Below, piece after piece: positions 23,346 to 31,255 of a stretch of 64,000 nucleotides of DNA (position 1 is the stretch's first letter; the number at the start of each line of letters is the position of its first letter). Location of the stretch: assembly GCA_023382535.1 (NCBI GenBank), contig JAHDWA010000016.1:124001-188000 (forward strand). The letters are read 5' to 3'. Both the position numbers and the translations under genes were made by a program. Below the pieces are notes generated by a model. It worked only from the letters and a program-made list of their open reading frames with translations, was not told where the DNA came from and made no database searches. This DNA comes from Anaerolineae bacterium (GTDB taxonomy: Bacteria; Chloroflexota; Anaerolineae; 4572-78; J111).

Positions 23346-25063
23346 CCGAAGAATATCTATCACCCGGTGTGTACGTGAAAGAGATAGACAAGGGCCCCAA
23401 GCCGATTGAGGGGGTATCCACCTCGACCGCCGCCTTTATTGGTTTCACCGAAAAAGTGCCCGAGTTTACCATACGCCGTAACGGCCACTATGAAACCAAA
23501 AAAGCCTTGGGCCAGCCACGCCTAATTACCAATTGGGGCCAGTATGAAGCCGAATTTGGCCATCTGGTTGAAGGAGCCTACTTACCCTATGCAGTGTACG
23601 GCTTTTTTCAGAACGGAGGACAGCGCTGCTATGTGATCAGCCTGCAAGAAGTGCCCCAAATGCCGCGGGCGCGCCGGCCGCTACTCAACAATCAATTGGT
23701 CATTGAAGCGAAAGATACCGGCGTTGAAGGTACGCGCTTGCGCTTTAAGCTAAAGGTGGATAATGGCAGCGACCCAAAGCGACCAGGCCCAACAGCCGAA
23801 GCGCCCAAGCCAGAGACCACCGCCGAAACGGAGTCGCCTGAAGCCGCTGCCTCAGAACCCAAAGCGACTAGGGCAAGCAAGAAAGAGGAAAAAACAGCCC
23901 TTGAACCGGCCTGGTTTGACCTCTATCTGCAGCGCCTAGAAGACGACGGCAAATGGAAAGAGGTTGAGAAACTGGAACGGCTGACCTTTGAACCTGACAG
24001 TAAGGACGGCGGTAAAACGGTTACCCTAAAAGACAGATATGGCCGAACTTCGCCCTCGACCTGGGTTGACATTCAAATTCCAGTGGCAAAGCCATCCCTG
24101 CTTGAACTCCCCTTGAAGAACGGGGAAACTGAATGGCACCACCTTGAATTTGAGGAGAGTATCCCCACACCGGAGGTTGAAAAGTTGAGCGGCGACGAGG
24201 CGGCTGGAAGCGTGGAGGGTATTCTGGAAACCCTGGATGATGTTTCTATTGTCTGTGTGCCTGATTTGATGCTTTCGGCCGATGAGTCTGGCCCTGATCA
24301 AACCCTGGTTCGCTATGTGCAGGATTTAATGATTAGCCATTGCGAAAAAATGGGAGAACGAGTGGCTATTTTGGATGCCCCCCCCAACTTAACCCCTCAA
24401 CAGGTCAAGGAATGGCGCATGCGCTTACCCGACACCAGTTATGCAGCCTTGTACTATCCCTGGATTGAAATCCTGGATCCGGTGAAAAAACGCACCCTCA
24501 CCATCCCCCCCTGTGGTCATATGGCCGGCATCTGGGCCCGCAGCGACAACACCCGCGGCGTCCACAAAGCCCCGGCCAACGAAGATATTCGCTTTATCAC
24601 CGGCCTGCCCTACCAGGTGACCAAGGGGGAACAGGATACGCTCAATCCCTTTGGCATCAATTGTCTGCGCGAGTTTCCGGGCCGCGGCATCCGGGTGTGG
24701 GGCGCGCGCACGGTCAGCAGCAACCCCTCATGGCGCTATCTCAATGTGCGCCGGCTGTTCAATTACGTCAAAAAGTCCATCGAGCGCAGCACCCAATGGG
24801 TTGTCTTCGAGCCAAATGACCCCGACTTGTGGGCGCGGGTAACACGTGACCTGACCGCTTTCTTGAAAATGGTCTGGCGCAGCGGCGCTCTATTTGGGCT
24901 AACGCAGGAACAGGCTTTTTACGTGAAGTGTGACGAGGAATTGAATCCGCCGGAGTCGCGCGACCTGGGCCGGCTCATCGTCGAAATCGGCCTGGCTCCG
25001 GTCAAGCCTGCAGAGTTCGTGATTTTTCGGATTATGCAGACTGGGGGCTTCGGGACAGAATAG
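23342..25063 (+). CDS. Contractile tail sheath protein
   Basis: 573 residues. Begins EEYLSPGVYVKEIDKGPKPI and STSTAAFIGFTE, the universal sheath start. The C-terminal domain is the conserved sheath core (FNYVKKSIERSTQWVVFEP, LFGLTQEQAFYVKCDEE, EIGLAPVKPAEFVIFRI). It forms the contractile outer sleeve. Residues about 140-190 are a low-complexity Pro/Glu/Ala/Lys stretch leading into an inserted beta-type domain that ends near residue 290; this probably faces outward. Only one sheath gene is present, unlike PVC with three. Overlaps the cap gene by four bases. The 94 bases before the next gene contain three near-copies of GCAGGGTAGCA. Confidence 0.95.
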   Translation: MTEEYLSPGVYVKEIDKGPKPIEGVSTSTAAFIGFTEKVPEFTIRRNGHYETKKALGQPRLITNWGQYEAEFGHLVEGAYLPYAVYGFFQNGGQRCYVISLQEVPQMPRARRPLLNNQLVIEAKDTGVEGTRLRFKLKVDNGSDPKRPGPTAEAPKPETTAETESPEAAASEPKATRASKKEEKTALEPAWFDLYLQRLEDDGKWKEVEKLERLTFEPDSKDGGKTVTLKDRYGRTSPSTWVDIQIPVAKPSLLELPLKNGETEWHHLEFEESIPTPEVEKLSGDEAAGSVEGILETLDDVSIVCVPDLMLSADESGPDQTLVRYVQDLMISHCEKMGERVAILDAPPNLTPQQVKEWRMRLPDTSYAALYYPWIEILDPVKKRTLTIPPCGHMAGIWARSDNTRGVHKAPANEDIRFITGLPYQVTKGEQDTLNPFGINCLREFPGRGIRVWGARTVSSNPSWRYLNVRRLFNYVKKSIERSTQWVVFEPNDPDLWARVTRDLTAFLKMVWRSGALFGLTQEQAFYVKCDEELNPPESRDLGRLIVEIGLAPVKPAEFVIFRIMQTGGFGTE

Positions 25064-25157
25064 AAACAAAGGTAGCAGGGTAGCAGATTGCAGGGTAGCA
25101 AAAGCTATCTGACTACTGTTTACTGACCACTGTCCACTATTTTTTAGGAGGAATACC

Positions 25158-25622
25158 ATGCCATTTTTAGATCCAATGAAGAGCCAGAGTGCAGATCCCC
25201 TGGTTTCGTTTAATTTTGCCATTGAAATGCAAGACCAGGTAAAAGGCTTTTTTACCGAGGTCAGCGGCCTGGGCTCAGAAACTGAAGTCACGGAACACAA
25301 AGTAATGGGGCCAAAGGGCCAGCAGATTGTCAAGCAGGTGGCCGGCCGGCTCAAATGGGAGCAAATTGTACTCAAACGAGGTATCACGGCCAGTATGGAC
25401 ATTTGGGATTGGCGGAAGATGGTTGAAGATGGTCAATTGGAAGAAGCGCGGCGTAACGGCTCCATTGTCATGTATGATCAGACCGGCGGCGAGGTCGCCC
25501 GCTGGAATTTTGAGCGGGCCTGGCCCTCCAAAGTGACCGGTCCCCAGCCCAAGGCCGATAGCGGTGACATTGGCATTGAGGAAATGACCATCGTTCACGA
25601 ATATATCAAGCGGGTGAAATAG
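25158..25622 (+). CDS. Inner tail tube protein 1 (gp19-like)
   Basis: 154 residues of the gp19/TIGR02241 tube family: DPLVSFNFAIEMQDQVKGFF, TEVSGLGSETEV, LKRGITASMDIWDW, and IEEMTIVHEYIKR at the end. It polymerises into the inner tube through which cargo is carried. AGGAGG precedes the ATG. A second tube paralogue is at 28118. Followed after 15 bases by the chaperone-like gene. Confidence 0.95.
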   Translation: MPFLDPMKSQSADPLVSFNFAIEMQDQVKGFFTEVSGLGSETEVTEHKVMGPKGQQIVKQVAGRLKWEQIVLKRGITASMDIWDWRKMVEDGQLEEARRNGSIVMYDQTGGEVARWNFERAWPSKVTGPQPKADSGDIGIEEMTIVHEYIKRVK

Positions 25623-25637
25623 GGTTGAGGTTGGCCG

Positions 25638-26006
25638 ATGATGCAAACCGAGTTCGACTTTAGCTTGCCTTTGGGTTACGTTGATCCGGAAGGGAATGTC
25701 CACAAGCACGGCACCATGCGCCTGGCGACGGCGATGGACGAAATCGCTCCGCTGCGCGATCCGCGAGTGCGGGCCAATCAGGCCTATCTGGTGATTATGC
25801 TTTTGGCCAAGGTCATTACTCGCCTGGGCAACCTGTCCGGCTCGCAAATTACGACACACGTGATCGAGAATCTTTTTGCCCCGGATATGGCCTATTTGCA
25901 GGCTTTTTACCGCCAAATTCATGAGCAGGGAACGACCTTGCTCAAACTGAGCACCCCCAGCGGCGAGGAAGTTGAAGTGGACTTGACCCACCTGGGGGGG
26001 TCGTAG
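25638..26006 (+). CDS. Tail-assembly-chaperone-like protein (short, zero-frame product)
   Basis: 122 residues: FDFSLPLGYVDPEGNVHKHG, GTMRLATAMDEIAPLRDPRV, AYLVIMLLAKVITRLGNL, ITTHVIENLFAPDMAYLQAF. This looks like the gp41/tail-assembly-chaperone-type protein found after the tube gene in many tail clusters; the match is from memory of the family pattern. The gene ends …L-G-G-S-stop, and the two Gly codons are GGG GGG inside a run of seven Gs, followed directly by a strong hairpin. In lambda-type phages the gene in this position (G) makes a longer G-T fusion by -1 frameshifting. Here the -1 frame continues as a conserved 58-residue segment with no start codon of its own. ATG 25638 or 25641; GAGG at 25627-25630. 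Confidence 0.75.
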   Translation: MMQTEFDFSLPLGYVDPEGNVHKHGTMRLATAMDEIAPLRDPRVRANQAYLVIMLLAKVITRLGNLSGSQITTHVIENLFAPDMAYLQAFYRQIHEQGTTLLKLSTPSGEEVEVDLTHLGGS

Positions 26007-26044
26007 GCTACCCCCTTGACCGCCTGCGCAAGGAGGTAGCCTAC
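25994..26044 (+). promoter_or_regulatory. Predicted programmed -1 frameshift site (G-GGG-GGG plus hairpin)
   Basis: GGGGGGG at 25994-26000 sits in exact X-XXY-YYZ phase for the upstream gene (codons 25995 and 25998). Two bases later a stem of 16 positions begins: 26003-26018 pairs with 26029-26044, 15 Watson-Crick pairs and one C-A mismatch at 26013/26034, around a 10-base loop. The zero-frame stop (26004-26006) lies in the stem. The two-base spacer is shorter than the usual five to nine, so some base pairs would be opened by the ribosome. No in-frame start codon serves the -1 frame before its conserved region. Confidence 0.7.
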
Positions 26045-26176
26045 CTGGCCTACCATTTTCACTGGGATTACGAACAGATTATGGCGATGGAACACGCCGA
26101 ACGCCTGGCCTGGGTAACGGAAGTGGTCCAGATCAATCGCAGGTTAGCCGGGGAGCAGCAGCATGCCGCCGCTTAA
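26000..26176 (+). CDS. -1-frame extension of the tail-assembly chaperone (DUF6760-type)
   Basis: The frame reads V-V-G-Y-P-L-D-R-L-R-K-E-V-A-Y then LAYHFHWDYEQIMAMEHAER and a W-V-T-E-V-V-Q-I-N-R-R tail, stop at 26174. The YPLxRLxxEVAxxAYHFHW pattern is that of short eCIS-associated proteins I know as DUF6760. There is no ATG, GTG or TTG between the upstream stop in this frame (25973) and the conserved YHFHW block; the first ATG falls after it. So it is probably made only as a fusion of about 179 residues with the preceding protein. The following gene starts inside its last codons (ATG 26163). Too short and startless for standard ORF calling. Confidence 0.65.
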   Translation, partial: VVGYPLDRLRKEVAYLAYHFHWDYEQIMAMEHAERLAWVTEVVQINRRLAGEQQHAAA

Positions 26177-26387
26177 TGATGCCCTCAGTAATCCAGATGG
26201 TGTTCTGACCAACGCGGGCAGTGATCTCTTGTCGTCCAACCCCGCTACCGCCGAGCCGAGGGCACGGACAAATGCCGCCTTGTGGGACGATCCGCGCCGG
26301 TTGCAGGCGTTGGCCGATGAGGTGGTTGCTTTGATGAAGAAAGAGTTGAAGCTCGAGCGGCAGCGGCTGGGGCGGTATAGGTATTAG
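26163..26387 (+). CDS. Small eCIS protein with Pvc6-like C-terminal helix
   Basis: 74 residues: a flexible N-terminus (ALSNPDGVLTNAGSDLLSS) and a C-terminal amphipathic helix RLQALADEVVALMKKELKLE followed by R-Q-R-L-G. The same pattern ends the 656-residue protein at 28585-30555 (RLAQKIYPLIKRRLVIERQQ), which occupies the Pvc6 position. Helices of this type occur in small hub-region proteins of PVC-like clusters. Overlaps the preceding frame by 14 bases. Role probably in hub or tube-baseplate assembly; not certain. Confidence 0.55.
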   Translation: MPPLNDALSNPDGVLTNAGSDLLSSNPATAEPRARTNAALWDDPRRLQALADEVVALMKKELKLERQRLGRYRY

Positions 26388-26432
26388 ATGGGCTACTCTT
26401 ATGAAAGCCTCAATACCCAGGAAAAATAAGTT

Positions 26433-28004
26433 ATGACTAAATCAAACCAAAGTATTGAAGCCAAGCATGATAAAAAAATACAGCACAAACAGGATCATTC
26501 GGTTCAGTCTGAAGAACAGTTCGAGTCATCTTCCTTATTTGATGATATTACAGAGAATTTAGTCCTTGGCAGTCAGGAAAAATCGGCTCACTTTCTTGGT
26601 AACCCAAATATTCCAGTTATTCAACGCCAAGAGATAGCTAAACAAATTGATAGGGTACAAGGCAATCTTCACCTTCAACAAGTGTTGGCTGCGGTCAAGC
26701 GATATCCTTTGAGTTCCAATAAAACAGTAGCTCATGGCCAGGTGGATAAGCTGAGAGATCCTACCACATCTAGCTGGTTGATACATCAACATATAGATAC
26801 CCACGAGCCAATGCCTATTGTGCAAAGAAATTTTGTGCCAACTGTTATGCGTAGTCAGCTATTTACGAGTACTATGGAGATTTGTCATCACCTGCTTGAG
26901 TCCCGTGTATTTCGTGTTTCCGAAGGTGGCATTCGTGTCACCGCTAATGCAGTTTACAAAAGAAACGGTACTCCTGAGTGTAGCAATGCAAACTTCCATA
27001 TGACCCTATACCAAAAGGGGATTATTTTTGACAGTGAATACGGCAGCGGTGAGTTTCCGCAGGGTCGTCCTTTCTCACGACAGTGGACAAACCTTCCAAA
27101 CGGTGAATATTATCTTACGATCTGGACGAATAATACGAATCCGTACTGTTGTTTAGTAGGTGACATCGTTGTTGAGCAGGAGTCAGGATTACAAGGCCCT
27201 TCATGTACACAAGCGCCACCTAGCCCGCTAGAGATTTTGCATACTGCGCTTGATTTGGCGGGCTTAATTCCGGTACTAGGAGTTGCACCAGACGCGGTTA
27301 ACGCCGGTGTCTATCTGATAGAAGGTAATTGGACAAATGCTGGCCTTGCAGCAGTGGCAATTATTCCTATCTTTGGGGAAGCTGCAACGATAGGTAAGAT
27401 AGGAACTCGTACTGTTATACGTGTGACTGGTGAAGGAATTGAACGTGTTGGACGTGAGAGTATTGAGGCTGGGCTAAAGGAGGCACGTACAGGCCAACGT
27501 GCTGCCGGTCCTGCGACAGAAGGGGCTACATACATGCCTCAGCAGGTTGATCCAGAAATTGATAATGCGATTGAAAATGCCTTCGAGGGAGGTCATGTTA
27601 CTAGTGGAGAGCCACTCGAACTGCTTGGCCACGGAACTGCTCGGAGAGGACGTCAGGTAAGAGGTCAATCAGGCAGACAAGTAGAATCAACACATTTTGC
27701 GCCACAATCTGCGATGCGAGGATTGGCCTCCTACGATCCCAATGCAGCTTTAACAAGACTCTTGCCAAGACGAGTCCATAGATCAATGGATCGATTCTGG
27801 CAAGAGAGGGCGCGACAGCTCGTTAACCAAGGAAGAACGTCATGGACTGCACAAGAAATGTTTGAAGCGGTTGCTGAGTCAATTAGACGTACACCTGAGT
27901 TATCAGATGGAGAAAAAATTTCCCATATCCAAAGGCTTTCTGATGAAATTTTTGTCGAATACGGCCTACACACTGCGGACTTGGTTAGATTACCTTTCAG
28001 CTAG
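26433..28004 (+). CDS. Polymorphic-toxin-like eCIS cargo, HNH/EndoVII-like C-terminus
   Basis: 523 residues, inserted in the structural operon between the tube genes. Lys/Gln-rich disordered N-terminus, then IPVIQRQEIAKQI and VQGNLHLQQVL (about residues 62-88), a block shared with the cargo proteins at 50771 and 53621. A middle beta-rich part has several cysteines. Residues about 265-320 (LDLAGLIPVLGVAPDAVNAG, LAAVAIIPIFGEAAT) are a hydrophobic pre-toxin segment known from Rhs and other polymorphic toxins. The C-terminal 125 residues (VESTHFAPQSAMRG, LPRRVHRSMDRFW, TSWTAQEMFEAVAESIRR) resemble an HNH/EndoVII-type nuclease with conserved histidines; this is a pattern-based guess. No immunity gene follows, as expected for cargo sent only to other cells. 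Lower GC than the flanking structural genes. Confidence 0.6.
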   Translation: MTKSNQSIEAKHDKKIQHKQDHSVQSEEQFESSSLFDDITENLVLGSQEKSAHFLGNPNIPVIQRQEIAKQIDRVQGNLHLQQVLAAVKRYPLSSNKTVAHGQVDKLRDPTTSSWLIHQHIDTHEPMPIVQRNFVPTVMRSQLFTSTMEICHHLLESRVFRVSEGGIRVTANAVYKRNGTPECSNANFHMTLYQKGIIFDSEYGSGEFPQGRPFSRQWTNLPNGEYYLTIWTNNTNPYCCLVGDIVVEQESGLQGPSCTQAPPSPLEILHTALDLAGLIPVLGVAPDAVNAGVYLIEGNWTNAGLAAVAIIPIFGEAATIGKIGTRTVIRVTGEGIERVGRESIEAGLKEARTGQRAAGPATEGATYMPQQVDPEIDNAIENAFEGGHVTSGEPLELLGHGTARRGRQVRGQSGRQVESTHFAPQSAMRGLASYDPNAALTRLLPRRVHRSMDRFWQERARQLVNQGRTSWTAQEMFEAVAESIRRTPELSDGEKISHIQRLSDEIFVEYGLHTADLVRLPFS

Positions 28005-28117
28005 GGCTGTGACCAGATTGAATCAATTTTCGAAATTGTCGGGAAAATGCACGCTTTAGTACACCTGTTATCACCTAATAATTTAAAAATGATACCGTCT
28101 AATAAAATTGTTAACCT

Positions 28118-28588
28118 ATGAGTAATTTTAGCGAAAGCGAACGCTCACACCTATCTAGAGAATTAGAGGACCCTCTCTTGTCCTTCAACTTCGGCCTGGA
28201 AATTGAGGGCTTCCTGGAAGGCTTCTTTATGGAATGTAACGGCTTGCAGTCGGAACGCCGAGTTGAGGAGTACCAGGAGGGCGGCGAGAACGGCTTCATT
28301 TATAAGTTGCCGGGCCAGGTCAGGTACAGCAATGTCACCTTAAAACGGGGCGTGACCTCTTCCAATGAGTTATGGAAATGGTACGAGCAGGGCCGTGAGG
28401 ATGGCCGGATCAAGCGCAAAAATGTCTCGATCATCCTCTTTGATCCCACCGGCAGGACGCTCAAACGTTGGGAACTGGCTGCCGCCTTCCCGATCAAGTG
28501 GTCGGGGCCTGATTTGAAATCTGATAACAGCCAACTTGCCGTAGAAACCATCGAACTGACCCATCACGGCTTTACGGTGGCCAAATGA
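28118..28588 (+). CDS. Inner tail tube protein 2 (gp19-like)
   Basis: 156 residues, second member of the gp19/TIGR02241 family: DPLLSFNFGLEIEGFLEGFF, MECNGLQSERRVEEY, VTLKRGVTSSNELWKWYE, VETIELTHHGF. In PVC/AFP, Pvc1 and Pvc5 are separate tube proteins, the second forming the first ring above the hub; this copy next to the hub genes fits the Pvc5 role. Overlaps the next gene by four bases (ATGA). Confidence 0.93.
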   Translation: MSNFSESERSHLSRELEDPLLSFNFGLEIEGFLEGFFMECNGLQSERRVEEYQEGGENGFIYKLPGQVRYSNVTLKRGVTSSNELWKWYEQGREDGRIKRKNVSIILFDPTGRTLKRWELAAAFPIKWSGPDLKSDNSQLAVETIELTHHGFTVAK

Positions 28589-30555
28589 ACTCATCGCCCG
28601 AATTTGAAGTTCCATCCTTCAATATCATCCACTCCACAGGGATGCGCTTTGTCGAAGCTACGACTCCGTGGTTTCTGCGGCGCTGGTGGCGGCCGCTGGC
28701 CCTGTCGTTGGGGCCTGAGCCGACTGGCTGGGCGAAGTCGCCGTTGATAGCGCACCTGGCCGGGGAAATTACCGCCCGGTATCAGGCCTTTGGCCGCAAG
28801 TATGAGCCAACACCGTTGGTACTTCAGGAGATGCCCCAACCGGAACTGCTCCTGACCAACGAGGTCAGCTTAGGCGAAGCGGCTGAGACCGATTTTGGCG
28901 AGACTCCCCTCCAGCGGATACCCACCTTCCAGGAAATGCTGGCGCGAGTCGGCCAGGCCTCGTCTGACCAGCCCTCAGTTTCGGAGAGTTCGGCCGGGGA
29001 AAGCCCCGCCGCACCCAAACGCCAGGCCACCTTTCAGGAGATGCTGACCCGAATTGGGCGTGTTCCGGCCAGCGCCCCGACGGGATCAACGCCACTCGAA
29101 CCGGCCAATGCGTCGCCGACGGCTCCAGCCGCCCCGGTTAGCCAAACACCGGGGGCAAATCCTGGGGCAGGTAAACGGATTATTCGGCGCGCTCCCTCGG
29201 CTCAATTCCAGGAATTTTCGGCGGAGAAGAGCCGGACGGCTGTGCCTGTTGAGCCGGCGCTGCCACTATCCGTAAGCCAGCCACAGCCGATTCAGTTTCC
29301 CGGCCTCGAAACGCCGCCGCCAGCGAGCGACTTTTCAGAGGCAGAGTTTCAGCCTGACCAAAGCTTTGAAATCAAGCTGCCGGTGGCAATAGAACCCTCG
29401 AATATTGTGCCGGCGTCACCTGGCCCCGCGTCCCAGCCCGCAGCCAAGTCCCTGTCTCAGCCAACGCAAAAAAGTGCTCTGCCTACGCAGCAGCAAAACC
29501 CAACTCATTCCATCGAAGCGGTGCCTTCTTCGCAAATTACCCTTCCAGCCGGTGAGGAGATAATACCGCTCCCGGAAGCTGATCCAACGTTCGCTCCGGT
29601 CCAAACCCTCGCGCTGCCAACACATGTCAAACCGGCAGAGGTGACTGTAGCTGAACCAAAAACAGCTTTAGCGATGGTCCCAAAAAGCCTGTCGGCACTG
29701 CCCCCTGAAACAAATATATCGGTAACGGCTGCGCCCCCGCTGATCGGCCAGATGAACCCGGTGATAACCCCTGCCCAGGCCCAAAGTTTTCTGGTTAGCC
29801 AGGGATGGCGGTTCAAACGGCGGACAAATACACCTGCGGCGGCAACGCCTCTGGCGGCCCAAGCCGTCGAAGCCCTGGAGCAGCCGGCAACGCCGGGTAA
29901 GCGCCTGGCCCCGACTACCCAAACAATTGTCGAAAAAGCCCTGGCGCGTGATTTCGGCGAGGTGCGCCTTCACACCGCTCCATTAGCTCCCCTCAATCTT
30001 CAAGCCGCCACCCGTGGACGTGATATTTTTGTAGAGCCAGGCCGGGATCGCTTCGACACGCCGGACTCCCTGGCCCTATTGGGGCACGAACTAAGCCATG
30101 TGACCCAACAAGGTTGGGCCAGACCGCTTACTCAAACTTCAAGAGCGTCCTCGGTTCAAAGGCAGAGCGACTCTGAACGTCTCGATGAGATTGAAGCAGA
30201 AAACAATGAGCAGATCATTCGCAGCTTGGTTCAACAATCTGATTTAAGCCGAGCATCCATGCCAGAGCCGAATTGGCCCCTAGTATCATCATCCCCTGTT
30301 CCCCGGTCTACTCCAACAACTCTCCTAAAGCACGAATTCCCGCTGATCTCACCTACTCCCTTAACGCCTCCTGGTCCAATCCAACGTCAATCAGCGCCAA
30401 CCGAAAGCCCAAACACAGACGCCCCGATAACAGAGAGGCCCCAAGCTGAAAGTTCATCCGAAGTAAGTGAACCCGATTTAAAGCGGTTAGCTCAAAAGAT
30501 TTATCCTCTGATCAAACGCAGGCTGGTCATTGAACGCCAGCAAATGCCGCATTGA
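28585..30555 (+). CDS. DUF4157 protein with Pvc6-like C-terminal helix
   Basis: 656 residues. The first 60 are a structured part (FNIIHSTGMRFVEATTPWFL, RRWWRPLALSL). Two copies of a P-T-F-Q-E-M-L-x-R-[VI]-G block occur at about residues 113 and 150, then a long Pro/Ala-rich linker. A DUF4157 core lies at about 435-510: ALARDFGEVRLHTAPLAPL, RGRDIFVEPGRDRFDTP and HELSH (metallopeptidase-like HExxH). The end is RLAQKIYPLIKRRLVIERQQ, the helix also seen in the 74-residue protein at 26163. Its place between tube 2 and the LysM hub equals Pvc6, normally a protein of about 60 residues. It could be a structural cargo adaptor inside the tube, a tape measure or a toxin. Coupled to the tube gene. Confidence 0.75.
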   Translation: MNSSPEFEVPSFNIIHSTGMRFVEATTPWFLRRWWRPLALSLGPEPTGWAKSPLIAHLAGEITARYQAFGRKYEPTPLVLQEMPQPELLLTNEVSLGEAAETDFGETPLQRIPTFQEMLARVGQASSDQPSVSESSAGESPAAPKRQATFQEMLTRIGRVPASAPTGSTPLEPANASPTAPAAPVSQTPGANPGAGKRIIRRAPSAQFQEFSAEKSRTAVPVEPALPLSVSQPQPIQFPGLETPPPASDFSEAEFQPDQSFEIKLPVAIEPSNIVPASPGPASQPAAKSLSQPTQKSALPTQQQNPTHSIEAVPSSQITLPAGEEIIPLPEADPTFAPVQTLALPTHVKPAEVTVAEPKTALAMVPKSLSALPPETNISVTAAPPLIGQMNPVITPAQAQSFLVSQGWRFKRRTNTPAAATPLAAQAVEALEQPATPGKRLAPTTQTIVEKALARDFGEVRLHTAPLAPLNLQAATRGRDIFVEPGRDRFDTPDSLALLGHELSHVTQQGWARPLTQTSRASSVQRQSDSERLDEIEAENNEQIIRSLVQQSDLSRASMPEPNWPLVSSSPVPRSTPTTLLKHEFPLISPTPLTPPGPIQRQSAPTESPNTDAPITERPQAESSSEVSEPDLKRLAQKIYPLIKRRLVIERQQMPH

Positions 30556-30603
30556 TCCTATGAATGGGTGATAAGCTATCACCGTATTGACGGGGAGAAG
30601 TGT

Positions 30604-31242
30604 ATGGCTAACGAAAATATTCAAAAGGCCACAATCATTAATCTCGATACCGGAGAGCCATTTGTCTGCCAATTTAACCCCACTGAATACACTTTGCGCA
30701 AGCAAAACTCATTGAGGACAGCCGGCGGTGCGGGCCAGAATAATCCTGGAACTCAATCTACCGGTGGGCAGCCAGCGACCTTAACCATGAAACTCTTTTT
30801 TGATACTACCGAACTTGGAACTGACGTGCGGTTGCTTACCAACAGACTTTGGAATTTGATGAGGGTAAATAAAGATAAAAGTGGTCAGGGTGAACCCTCG
30901 AAGTGCCAATTCATCTGGGGTAAAACATTATTCTTCACAGCCTTTATTACCAGTATCAGCCAGCAGTTCATCATGTTCCGCAGTGATGGTACGCCAGTTA
31001 GAGCCAAGCTAGATGTGACCTTTCAAGAGGTTAAGGATGATGAGGAACAAGAACCCCAAAATCCCACTTCTCACAGCGAACCCCGACGCACCCGGGTAGT
31101 ACGTCCGGGTGATCGCCTGGATTTGATCGCCTTTGCCGAATACGGAGATGCCAGTCGCTGGCTGGAGCTGGCCCAAGCTAATGACCTGGAAGAACCCCTG
31201 AACTTGACCGCAGGGCAAATTTTGAGAATTCCGCTTATCTAA
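30604..31242 (+). CDS. LysM-containing hub protein (Pvc7/gp53-like)
   Basis: 212 residues. N-terminal contractile-injection domain (VCQFNPTEYTLRKQNSL, LTMKLFFDTTELGTDVR, QFIWGKTLFFTAFITSISQ, RAKLDVTFQEVKDDEE) and C-terminal LysM (VVRPGDRLDLIAFAEYGDAS, LNLTAGQILRIPLI). It links tube end, spike and baseplate. ATG 30604 with GGGGAGAAG upstream is preferred over an in-frame start at 30568. Followed after 13 bases by the VgrG-like gene. Confidence 0.9.
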   Translation: MANENIQKATIINLDTGEPFVCQFNPTEYTLRKQNSLRTAGGAGQNNPGTQSTGGQPATLTMKLFFDTTELGTDVRLLTNRLWNLMRVNKDKSGQGEPSKCQFIWGKTLFFTAFITSISQQFIMFRSDGTPVRAKLDVTFQEVKDDEEQEPQNPTSHSEPRRTRVVRPGDRLDLIAFAEYGDASRWLELAQANDLEEPLNLTAGQILRIPLI

Positions 31243-31255
31243 TAGCGAGTGAAAG

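Noticed and set aside
25064..25157. Three GCAGGGTAGCA repeats before tube gene 1 as a CRISPR or attachment site
   Set aside because: Only about three short imperfect copies over 35 bases; no spacers or integrase.
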